In this document: positions 53,993 through 61,794 of the stretch, one piece after another | Numbering within the stretch: position 1 is the stretch's first letter | Layout of the letters: each line of letters starts with the position of its first letter | Translations under genes and position numbers: made by a program | Notes under the pieces: model-generated | Told to the model about the DNA's origin: nothing | Database searches by the model: none | The model's input: the letters and a program-made list of their open reading frames with translations, nothing else | Assembly: GCA_002713145.1 (NCBI GenBank) | Contig: PAVS01000005.1 | Span: 219,048-283,047, forward strand | DNA from: Halobacteriovoraceae bacterium | GTDB taxonomy: Bacteria > Bdellovibrionota > Bacteriovoracia > Bacteriovoracales > Bacteriovoracaceae | Reading direction: 5' to 3' | Length of the DNA: 64,000 nucleotides

Positions 53993-54716
53993 TTGGTCCT
54001 TTGTCCTTGTTTTTATTTTTTGACTTCTTCTTATTGAGCTCGACCATCAACTCTTGAGTTGAAAAGCGTAAGCCTTTCATGGAGGAGATTTCTTGCAAGC
54101 CCCCCATTAATTGGTCGTGTGTTATATCATTTTTAAGCTTAATTTGGTAGTTATATGCGAGTCGTTTTCCTTTAGATGCTTCAGCTAAGGACACGAGTGA
54201 GTAATGCTGACAATGCTTAGACATGACCTCTTCGAGTTGTCTTTTTTCTTCTGCTGTATTGTCTAAACTAAAGCGGAGGATTCCATCAAAATAATCTTCT
54301 TTACTAAAAGGCATGGTGCTTACAATCATGGCAAAAATTGAATAACCTATAGTTCCAAGTGCTGCGATGGTAAAAGCATAGACCCCACAAGCAATTCCCA
54401 CTGCAAGTGACATAAAGACAAAGATCATATCTCTTGGGTCTCGCATATTATTACGAAACCGAATCATGGCTAGCGCTCCCATCATTCCTAAACCACGAGC
54501 TAGATTATCGCCTATGGCCTGCATGGCCACGGTGGCCACAATGGATGCTAGAATGAGAGCTTGTACGTAATTTCTTGAGTAACTTAAACCCTGGTAAGTT
54601 CGCTGATATGTCATGGCAATAAGAGAAGAGAGCACAAAAGATAAACATATCGAATAAGTGATCGATATTGTTGTTGGATTTTGTACTGTCGTAAATAAGC
54701 TCGACATATCAAGCAT
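53970..54716 (-). CDS. DUF4956 membrane protein
   Basis: 248 residues. Four or so membrane segments in the first 140 residues include the DUF4956 core ALAMIRFRNNMRDPRDMIFVF. A cytoplasmic ferredoxin-like C-terminal domain (about 150-235) is followed by a charged tail. AAAGGA precedes the ATG. In other bacteria DUF4956 genes often sit beside VTC polyphosphate-polymerase or CotH genes; here the partners are an adaptor and an outer-membrane channel. It may be the inner-membrane part of an export machine (inference). Confidence 0.82.
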   Translation of the reverse strand: MLDMSSLFTTVQNPTTISITYSICLSFVLSSLIAMTYQRTYQGLSYSRNYVQALILASIVATVAMQAIGDNLARGLGMMGALAMIRFRNNMRDPRDMIFVFMSLAVGIACGVYAFTIAALGTIGYSIFAMIVSTMPFSKEDYFDGILRFSLDNTAEEKRQLEEVMSKHCQHYSLVSLAEASKGKRLAYNYQIKLKNDITHDQLMGGLQEISSMKGLRFSTQELMVELNKKKSKNKNKDKGPNETAPTS

Positions 54717-55252
54717 AGCTGTCCTTTAGTTTATGAAACTTAAGTGTACAACGCGCAGCACAATTCAACAATTATAGAGTCTTTCTTTGTAAATTTTACA
54801 GATGTTAAAAAGGATTTTTACGAGATAAGTCATTGATTTTTATAAGAAGGTCTTGGCAAGAGATGAAAAAGTAAGCACAAATAAAGGGTTTCTCACCAAG
54901 ACCTCATCTTAAAGCTTGAACAAACTCTCTTAAGTCCAAGCTCTAGGATCACTATCGAGTAGATCAGTAAAAAATAATGAGCAGTTCACGAGACTAGTAG
55001 CATAAACATAAGGAGTGATAATAGACAGCACAAATAACGTTCACTTGACTCACTTAGTTTTTAATAACTCCAATTTTAGATTTAACGTAACCCTCTCTAC
55101 CGAATGATTAATCCATGTATTCATTATACGAGAGTAATGAATTTAAAAGAAATAAAGGCAAAGTCTTAAGGGGAAAAGACTGAAAAATTCATTACATAGT
55201 GAAAATCAACTTAATTGAAGGGTGACCTATATTGTAGGCAAAAACAGAGGGC
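54717..55252. other. 536-base spacer without a gene, with three hairpins
   Basis: No ORF of note on either strand. It holds AGGTCTTGG (54848-54856)/CCAAGACCT (54896-54904) with a 39-base loop, AGCTTG (54913-54918)/CAAGCT (54937-54942), and AGTCTT (55162-55167)/AAGACT (55176-55181). TTCATTA occurs repeatedly near 55118-55193. It could hold a small RNA or regulatory region; no known RNA family was recognised. Confidence 0.45.
54771..54800 (-). promoter_or_regulatory. Promoter with palindrome for the DUF4956 operon
   Basis: Reading the minus strand, TATAAT occupies 54776-54771. The perfect palindrome TGTAAA-T-TTTACA (54788-54800) lies at the -35 position and could bind a regulator. The -35 hexamer itself (TGTAAA, 18 bases away) is poor. 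Confidence 0.4.
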
Positions 55253-55897
55253 TTATAAACTTTTTAAACACTTAGGCTCTTTCCATTTATAGTTGTTACA
55301 ATTTTTTGAGAAGTTTAAACCAAGGCCTTTAATTTCTACCCGATGATTCTGAAATTCAGGACAGCTCTGATGGGTTTTATAATTGAGCCCTTTACAGTTT
55401 TTTTCTTTAAAATTTTTATATTCACAACTCAACACTTTCATTTGGGCCAGCGCATCTCGAGAGCAGATATGACCGAGGTTTTGGGCACTGTCGACAAAAT
55501 AAAACTCTTTATTCAATTGGCAATTCGCTGCATCTTTATTGAGCTTAAGACATTGGTCTACTGCTTGGATGAAAATTTCTGAAACTTTTGATTTAAAGGT
55601 AGGAAAAAGATATCTCGTGAGGCTTGAAAAATTATAATAACAAATCTCTGAGTTGTTTTCATGGTAGTATTTAAAAAGTATCTCTTCGGGATAGGTCTTA
55701 AAAGTTTTATTAAACTCTAGCCGATCAGGGGAAGTGAGGTCACTTAAACCAAAATCTTGGCAGCCTTTTTTAAGAAGCTTTCCTAAATTGGCTTCATTCT
55801 CTTTTAAACTCAAATCACTATTATAATGATATTGACTTAATTCTCCATAAGCATAGGAATGAAATGCGAAAACGAGGATAAGGAATAAATTGTTCAT
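55253..55897 (-). CDS. Secreted cysteine-rich hypothetical protein
   Basis: 214 residues from the ATG at 55897, where a signal peptide (MNNLFLILVFAFHSYAYG) begins. The mature part has nine or ten cysteines (KKGCQDF, SEICYYN, VDQCLKL, AANCQL, GHICSRD, LSCEYK, KNCKGL, QSCPEF, KNCNNY), suggesting disulfides. No family recognised. Confidence 0.62.
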   Translation of the reverse strand: MNNLFLILVFAFHSYAYGELSQYHYNSDLSLKENEANLGKLLKKGCQDFGLSDLTSPDRLEFNKTFKTYPEEILFKYYHENNSEICYYNFSSLTRYLFPTFKSKVSEIFIQAVDQCLKLNKDAANCQLNKEFYFVDSAQNLGHICSRDALAQMKVLSCEYKNFKEKNCKGLNYKTHQSCPEFQNHRVEIKGLGLNFSKNCNNYKWKEPKCLKSL

Positions 55898-55942
55898 GAG
55901 ATTTATTATCCTCAAATTAATTAATAAAACAAGCTCCTTTGG

Positions 55943-56605
55943 CTATTGCCTTGAGCTCTTAGCTTCATATTTTCTTAAGATTTTTTTTAATGGACCGGTA
56001 TAGGCCGTTTTGTTGTGAATATCCCCATAAGCAATCTCCACCGGGTTCATACAGTGTCTGATTCCATGGGGAAGTTTTAAGATAAAGACAATCCCCTTTT
56101 CTGAGAAATAAAAATTTAAATATTCCTTAAATAACTTCTCGCTCTCTAAATAATAAGTAATTTCATCCTGACAAGCTTCTTGAGTGATGCGCGAGTATAA
56201 TTTCTCACGTATTAAGCTCAGAGTGCTGGATTTCTTTTGAAAAATATCATCTAGAGTCACTAACCTATTATTTTCGAGATCGTATGAGAATGAGTGATCA
56301 ATATCCAAACTGGGGTGAACACCGTCGCAATTATAATTAGAGCGGATTTTAATGCTCAAAATATCATTTTTTGAATACTGAATACTCGTATAGTTTTCCC
56401 AAAAGCTAAAAGGTTTATCTGCAAAGCGTGGATGACATCTCAGCCTCGCTAATCTTTTGCTCAGCTCAGTGTTAAAATGATGTTTTACCTTTTCATCTGA
56501 AAATGTTTCGATAAAAGGTATAGAGCTGTTTTTAAATTTTAAAATTTTTGAATCTGCTGAAAGGTTTTGAATGAACAAGAGCAGAATAATCAGTGTCCGC
56601 GTCAT
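55943..56605 (-). CDS. Secreted DUF3298-like protein
   Basis: 220 residues. A signal peptide (about 1-18, ending NLSADS) is followed by an alpha/beta domain with the DUF3298/RsiV-like pattern: LVTLDDIFQ, LNFYFSEKGIVFILK and PVEIAYGDI. Such domains occur in anti-sigma and peptidoglycan-linked proteins, but the function here is unknown. Four cysteines. Confidence 0.62.
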   Translation of the reverse strand: MTRTLIILLLFIQNLSADSKILKFKNSSIPFIETFSDEKVKHHFNTELSKRLARLRCHPRFADKPFSFWENYTSIQYSKNDILSIKIRSNYNCDGVHPSLDIDHSFSYDLENNRLVTLDDIFQKKSSTLSLIREKLYSRITQEACQDEITYYLESEKLFKEYLNFYFSEKGIVFILKLPHGIRHCMNPVEIAYGDIHNKTAYTGPLKKILRKYEAKSSRQ

Positions 56606-56708
56606 GGAGATATCTTAGCATCTTTAGCCATACTTTTAAATATCGATTATTTGAGGCAGCATCTCGTTATGAAAAATAAAATGCCTGAAAAAGTTTGCAG
56701 CCCAAAGA

Positions 56709-57182
56709 TTAAAAGTAATATCTCACACCGACTAATAGGTTTGAATCGTAGTCTGTTGCAGGGACAATATTCAAGACGACAGCAGCATCAGCAAATGCTT
56801 TGAGAGGTGAGGATCCGATATCATAAAGAAGCCCTACACTTGCTCTGGCTCCGACTTTGTAGTCATCCTTATCTTCTTTCTTTTCGTAAGTTCGGTAACG
56901 CACACCCAGTCCGTAGTACCAGGACATGACTTGGCCTTCAAGTTTTAAGGACTCTGGCTTTTTAAATAATCTGGTGACATGAAGATGTAATTTTCTTCTG
57001 TCTCCAATATCAAATGAAAGAGCACTGTCATAACTGGCCACATCATTTAGAATATACTCCCCTGAGATCGCAGCATAACTACCGGCACCACCACCGACAC
57101 CATATTTCAGGTCAGAAGAAAAAGCTCTGGCACTCATAACAAGGAGGATAAAAAGAAGTAAATTTTTAAAAATTGTTTTCAT
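56709..57182 (-). CDS. Small outer-membrane beta-barrel protein
   Basis: 157 residues. A signal peptide (ending SARAF) is followed by GVGGGAGSYAAISGEYIL, antiparallel strands and a C-terminal GVRYYF, the terminal aromatic expected of outer-membrane barrels. No family recognised. Lies 30 bases after the fructosamine-kinase-like gene. Confidence 0.65.
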   Translation of the reverse strand: MKTIFKNLLLFILLVMSARAFSSDLKYGVGGGAGSYAAISGEYILNDVASYDSALSFDIGDRRKLHLHVTRLFKKPESLKLEGQVMSWYYGLGVRYRTYEKKEDKDDYKVGARASVGLLYDIGSSPLKAFADAAVVLNIVPATDYDSNLLVGVRYYF

Positions 57183-57212
57183 GAAAATAGTTTATTTTTA
57201 TTTTAAATATAT

Positions 57213-57962
57213 TCAAGAAATATTCTGTTTAAATACAGTGTTAATACTTGAGTAATAATTTTCTCCAAACAAATTATAGTGGTTTAAATTATGATAGAGA
57301 TTATAAAGAGCCTTTCTTTTTTCAAAGTTTTTATCAAGGGGGTATTCATGATGATAAGCTTCATAAAAATCCTTACTGAAGCCTCCAAATAATTTACTCA
57401 TAGCGATATCAACTTCTCGATCACCATAGTAAACAGCGGGGTCAATAACATAGACGTCTCTCACTGTAGCAATATAATTGCCAGACCATAAGTCTCCGTG
57501 GACGAGACTAGCTTCTGGTCTGTGGTCATTGAGGAGTTGCCTAAGTGCAGCTTCATTCTTAGACAGCCAACTGAGAGCCTGATCTCTTACACTCATCTTT
57601 TGGATCATCTCTATTTGGAAACGGAGCCTATTCTCAATAAAGAAAGTAGCCCAGTCATCACAAGGCGTATTTTTTTGGGGGTTAAGTCCAATATAATTAT
57701 CTTCAAAAAAACCAAATTTATCTGTGGTGCATCTGTGTAGATTGGCCAATTGAAAACCTAATTCAATAAAATGTTCGGGTTGAGCCGGTTGCGATTCAAG
57801 ATATTCCAGCAGAAGTTTTTCTTGAGTCAAACTGATAATTTCAGGGGTTTTCAGGGCATGTTTTTTATCAAAAAACTTTTGGATTTCTTTAAGACCAGTT
57901 GCTTCACATTCGAGTGATCTCGAAAAAGCTATAGGATTTTTCTTTTCAAAAGTTTTCATCAC
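57213..57962 (-). CDS. Fructosamine/ketosamine-3-kinase family protein
   Basis: 249 residues. Aminoglycoside-phosphotransferase fold of the FN3K family: LLLEYLESQPAQPEHF, LANLHR, FGFFEDNYIG, LVHGDLWSGN with the catalytic aspartate, YVIDPAVYYGDREVDIAMS. It phosphorylates sugars attached to proteins or amines so that they come off. Slightly shorter than the usual 290 residues at the N-terminus. Confidence 0.85.
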   Translation of the reverse strand: MMKTFEKKNPIAFSRSLECEATGLKEIQKFFDKKHALKTPEIISLTQEKLLLEYLESQPAQPEHFIELGFQLANLHRCTTDKFGFFEDNYIGLNPQKNTPCDDWATFFIENRLRFQIEMIQKMSVRDQALSWLSKNEAALRQLLNDHRPEASLVHGDLWSGNYIATVRDVYVIDPAVYYGDREVDIAMSKLFGGFSKDFYEAYHHEYPLDKNFEKRKALYNLYHNLNHYNLFGENYYSSINTVFKQNIS

Positions 57963-57973
57963 TATAGAGGGAA

Positions 57974-58282
57974 TTATAATCGGTATTGCTCAGAGCAATT
58001 CTTAACTAATTCCTCATAGCACATTCCATCCACTCCCCAATAGGCACAACAGCTATCGGGGTTGAAAAATTTCTCTTGAAATAAAGGGGCGCTGTCTTTA
58101 TAGCAGTCAGGCACAATTTCTTCATAGCAACGCCCATCCCTTCCTCTCACCATACAACATTGGATATTAGGGGCTTGCTCGATAGAATATTTTTGAGATT
58201 TTTGTGAGTGAGTGCAGGAACCAAAAAAGACTCCTGCACATATTAGAATAAATAAGTGTAAATTAAGCTTCTGATTTCTCAT
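57974..58282 (-). CDS. Small cysteine-rich lipoprotein with an internal duplication
   Basis: 102 residues from the ATG at 58282, rather than the track ORF that starts inside rplY. The signal ends GVFFGSC with the acylated Cys23. Two similar units follow: CCMVRGRDGRCYEEIVPDC and CCAYWGVDGMCYEELVKNC, each with CC-G-DG-CYEE-V-C. The start overlaps the rplY end by 20 bases and has no clear ribosome-binding site, so it may be translated by coupling. Function unknown. Confidence 0.6.
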   Translation of the reverse strand: MRNQKLNLHLFILICAGVFFGSCTHSQKSQKYSIEQAPNIQCCMVRGRDGRCYEEIVPDCYKDSAPLFQEKFFNPDSCCAYWGVDGMCYEELVKNCSEQYRL

Positions 58283-58928
58283 CGTTATCATCAGAACCTT
58301 CAGCAGCAGCTTCATCGCCACCTTGTTCTGTTGCTGGAACCGCTTCAGGATCGAGATCACCTTCTGTCACTTCTTCTTCAGCTTGTTGTTTTGGCATGGT
58401 ACATGTCACCACAGCAAGTTCAGCTTCATCAATCAACTCAAGTCCACTGGCGAGTTTTAAATCACCAAAAGAAAGTGAGTCACCAATATTCATTCCAGAG
58501 ATATCAACTTCTATCGAGTTTGGAATATCTTTAGGTGCGGCTGCGACTTGAATGACATCGCGAATCTGTTGAATCATTCCACCTTCTTTTTTACCAGCAG
58601 CTTCTCCAACTAACTCGAGAGGAACTTTAACCGTGGTCTTCTCACCTCTTTTCAATTTATGAAAATTGATATGAGTTGTTTTTCCAAAAACAGTTGTATC
58701 AATGAGTTTTGTGTTTACGAGAATTTTTTTACCCGCTACATCTAGTTCAAAGATTTTTCCATTCTTGTTGTACGTATCTCTAAAGGCCAAGTAATCTACA
58801 AAGACAGGAACTGAATCCATACCTTTCCCATAAACCACGCCTGGAACTTTACCTTCAGCGCGAAATTTATCTAAATCACCTTTAGAAAATTTTAATTCTC
58901 TTTTTTCTGTTGTTAATACATCACTCAT
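58263..58928 (-). CDS. rplY: Ribosomal protein L25/general stress protein Ctc
   Basis: 221 residues. The L25 part (about 5-95) has GKVPGVVYGKG and HINFHKLKRGEKTTVKVP. The TL5/CTC extension (about 100-185) ends with CTMPKQQ. A very acidic tail follows (EEEVTEGDLDPE and a further Asp/Glu-rich run). Binds 5S rRNA in the large subunit. Confidence 0.92.
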   Translation of the reverse strand: MSDVLTTEKRELKFSKGDLDKFRAEGKVPGVVYGKGMDSVPVFVDYLAFRDTYNKNGKIFELDVAGKKILVNTKLIDTTVFGKTTHINFHKLKRGEKTTVKVPLELVGEAAGKKEGGMIQQIRDVIQVAAAPKDIPNSIEVDISGMNIGDSLSFGDLKLASGLELIDEAELAVVTCTMPKQQAEEEVTEGDLDPEAVPATEQGGDEAAAEGSDDNDEKSEA

Positions 58929-59034
58929 ATTCGTCCTTTTTTTATTCAGTATTAATGCATTAACTAGGCTAAAACACTGTCAACAATTTATCAAGCCACA
59001 GAGCTCAAAGGGGGGAAAGTGGACTTTCTTTCCC

Positions 59035-59478
59035 CTAGTTTTGTAGTTTTTGTTGATCAAATGTTTTAATTTCTAAAACTTTACTGGTCTCTGGTTTTAT
59101 TTGCTTAGGAAGCAACACATCAAGAACACCATTGGAGTGACTAACTTCGATATTTTCAACATCCACAGATTTAGGTAATGAAAAACTTCGCTCAAAACGA
59201 CCTTGAGATATAAACTCTCCTTGGTCATCTTTGTACTTACTTTTCCGTTCTCCAGTGATGCTTAAAATATTTTCTTTGAGCTCAACTTTTATATCCTCTT
59301 TACTAATACCAGGAATATCTAGACTTAATTCAAAATAATCTTTTTCTTCTCTGACATTGGTGATCGGACTTAAATCTGATTTAAAAGTAGAAGTATTTCC
59401 TTCACTGAGAAACTTTCCAAAACTTCTATCCAGCTCGTGAAATAAACTCATTGGATTAACTAATTCATATCTTCCCAT
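59035..59478 (-). CDS. Small heat-shock protein, Hsp20 family
   Basis: 147 residues from the ATG at 59478, where GGAGG lies upstream; the track start is 12 bases longer. The alpha-crystallin domain (about 40-130) has LSLDIPGISKEDIKVELKEN, SITGERKSKY, FERSFSLP and SNGVLDVLLPK. ATP-independent holdase for unfolded proteins. Single-gene unit. Confidence 0.93.
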   Translation of the reverse strand: MGRYELVNPMSLFHELDRSFGKFLSEGNTSTFKSDLSPITNVREEKDYFELSLDIPGISKEDIKVELKENILSITGERKSKYKDDQGEFISQGRFERSFSLPKSVDVENIEVSHSNGVLDVLLPKQIKPETSKVLEIKTFDQQKLQN

Positions 59479-59576
59479 TTTAACCTCCAAGTTAAATACT
59501 TAAATTATTAAAAAGAGAAAAGGCCTTGTCTCTTGGTCTAATTTAAATATGGGAGCTGAATTTTAAGTGTCAAGGG

Positions 59577-61415
59577 TCATATCAAAACTTCTAAATATAA
59601 TTTTTTATCAGGCACAAAATGGCCTTGCTTAATAAAATTTTCAGCAAGATACACTTTTTCTTTCTCTTCTGAATGGAGGTCTTCTATTTTGATGTGGATA
59701 GATTTCAGTCCACCTAACCACCACCTTTGATCGGAAAGATAAACAATATCACCTACTCCTACTCTGAGTTCTTCAGCAAGCTTATCACTTATAGAAAGAC
59801 CTGAAATATCTCTGGCCTGGTAATCAACTGGTACTTTTTTTGGGTTAAACGAATCATTTGGTTGTCCCCCTTTAAAAAACTCGCGCGCCTTGTGGTAACT
59901 ATCAATCGTCAGCCCTTGTATTTCATGGTCTGCTTTTGGTTGGGTGATAAAGGATATTCCTAAGCCCAGGATGAAGGCGCAGAGAATACCTAAAAAAGCA
60001 CGCATAAATTTATAGCCACCTTCTGGGCTCACCCCATGGGCAATGGGCTCAATCATCTCCGGGAACCAAGCCGAAATAGCCGTAATAGCGCTGCCTAAAA
60101 TGAGTGTGAAAAAAGCAGCATTCGCTGTAAAACGCTTCCAAAAAACCGAAAGAAGAATCACAACGATCATAGCTGGAGTCACTGTCGCAATGAACTTTCC
60201 ATGGGCCACATAAATCGTTTTTTCTGCCGCAAAAATTGGAACTAAAAGCACACCAATGACAGCACAAGCGATGGCCACCATCCTTGCCACATGCAAATAG
60301 TAGGCGTCTTCTTTTTGATCATCAATAAAAGGTTTATAGATATCATTCACGAAAATAGCACAGATAGCTGTGATCAAAGTATCAATAGTACTCATAAGAG
60401 CAGCAGTTAATGCCGCGAGAATAAGACCAAAAACTCCGGGCTGAGTCACCAGATTAGCCACAATCAAGAAAATCTCATCCGGGTTGATCATCTCCCGAGA
60501 AGGTATAAGCCCCATTTCAGTCATGGCGCTTCCCAGCCAGCCGGAATTAGCAATGGCCAAGGAAGCGAGAGGCATCAAAATAAGAACGACAAAAAATACG
60601 GCTTTAAAAGAATCTTTGGGACTCTTTGCACTCATAAAGCGCATAAGTGTGCCTTGATTCATAAAATAAAATGCAACAGAGCTAGCAAGAGCATCTTGCC
60701 AAAAAATCCCGACAAAATTAAACTTAGGGGGCTCATTAAATTTGGCCAAAGGAAATCTATGGTCATTGGGAAGGTTCTCCCAAAAAACATTGAAGCCTCC
60801 CATATAATCTAAACCTAAATAGAGTAAAGAGAGACCAGCAGCAAGAAGCACAAAGCCTTGTAAAAGATCAGTCATGATTACTGAAGTTTGTCCTCCTGCG
60901 TGCATATATATAGCAGAAATGATGGCGATGATGACTATCACCACGTACATATTCATATCTAAGATAGGGGCCAATGCCTTACCTAAGGTAAAGAAGTTGA
61001 TCCCTACATACCCAATCATATAAATGAGAATAAGAACAATAGCGGCAACCCGAGTTTTGCGATCGAACCTTTTCTCAAAATATTCAGGAATACTTGTCAC
61101 TCGCATAAAGTAAATTATGGGAAGCCAACCTAAAATAAAAAAAGGAAGAATGAGCCAATCATTTAAATAAGTCATCGAACTTGAAAGACCATATTTAAAA
61201 CCAGCAGCCGAGTACTTCATAAAAGAATATGACCCTACCACTGTGGCCACACAACTCATGGCAATTAACCACCAACTAAAACGTTGTCCTCCGAAGAAAA
61301 AGTCTTTGGTTGAAGTTGTGTACCGGGCAAACCATGCTCCGAAACCAAGAATGGTTAAAAAGTAGATAGCGATAACAATATAATCAAGAGAAGTTGCTGT
61401 GAGCGTTGTGTTCAT
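59577..61415 (-). CDS. Sodium/solute symporter (SSS family)
   Basis: 612 residues from the ATG at 61415, preceded by AGGAGC; the longer track ORF overlaps the neighbour further. Thirteen or so membrane spans, with FFFGGQRFSWWLIAMSCVATVVGSYSF and a conserved GKALAPIL region of the SSF domain. The C-terminal hydrophilic part (about 500-612) is longer than the core. Substrate unknown (sugar, amino acid or similar). The upstream gene for a 69-residue membrane protein overlaps it by four bases. Confidence 0.88.
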   Translation of the reverse strand: MNTTLTATSLDYIVIAIYFLTILGFGAWFARYTTSTKDFFFGGQRFSWWLIAMSCVATVVGSYSFMKYSAAGFKYGLSSSMTYLNDWLILPFFILGWLPIIYFMRVTSIPEYFEKRFDRKTRVAAIVLILIYMIGYVGINFFTLGKALAPILDMNMYVVIVIIAIISAIYMHAGGQTSVIMTDLLQGFVLLAAGLSLLYLGLDYMGGFNVFWENLPNDHRFPLAKFNEPPKFNFVGIFWQDALASSVAFYFMNQGTLMRFMSAKSPKDSFKAVFFVVLILMPLASLAIANSGWLGSAMTEMGLIPSREMINPDEIFLIVANLVTQPGVFGLILAALTAALMSTIDTLITAICAIFVNDIYKPFIDDQKEDAYYLHVARMVAIACAVIGVLLVPIFAAEKTIYVAHGKFIATVTPAMIVVILLSVFWKRFTANAAFFTLILGSAITAISAWFPEMIEPIAHGVSPEGGYKFMRAFLGILCAFILGLGISFITQPKADHEIQGLTIDSYHKAREFFKGGQPNDSFNPKKVPVDYQARDISGLSISDKLAEELRVGVGDIVYLSDQRWWLGGLKSIHIKIEDLHSEEKEKVYLAENFIKQGHFVPDKKLYLEVLI

Positions 61416-61621
61416 TTTACGGCTCCTATGGCCGATAGATTCCATAAAGCGTGTAAGCCTGCATAAGCAAAGTAAGCAAATAGGAAACCAAACATGAGTT
61501 TTTTCCCCTCTCTCGATTTTAAGTCAAGCACACCTTTTTTAACTCCTAAAAAGAAAGCAAAAAAGAAGAGAGCTCCCCCTACTCCATATAAATAGAGATA
61601 AGATTCCCAATATTGGTTCAT
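61412..61621 (-). CDS. Two-span mini membrane protein coupled to the symporter
   Basis: 69 residues from the ATG at 61621, with AGGAG upstream. Two hydrophobic segments (about 11-28 and 45-62), separated by KKGVLDLKSREGKK. Its stop overlaps the symporter start (ATGA), so it is very likely a partner of it. Small accessory subunits of this kind are known for some sodium symporters, but I cannot name the family. Confidence 0.68.
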   Translation of the reverse strand: MNQYWESYLYLYGVGGALFFFAFFLGVKKGVLDLKSREGKKLMFGFLFAYFAYAGLHALWNLSAIGAVK

Positions 61622-61794
61622 GAACAAAACTCCTTAAATTTATTCTGTTTATTGATCTTAAGTTTTTTAATTTTATCCGCCAATATAAATTATGACTAAG
61701 GGAAATACTGTAGTTTGATAATCAACTAACTTCTGACTATTTGTGATTTATCCCATGCAATGATAATCTTAAGAAAATTAAGAGAGCATATATC

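Noticed and set aside
54848-54904. c-di-GMP or other known riboswitch, 6S or SRP RNA
   Set aside because: None of the conserved blocks of these RNAs is present; only simple stems are seen.
60049-60267. 72-residue cysteine-rich minus-strand ORF
   Set aside because: It lies in another frame inside the symporter gene and is a frame shadow.
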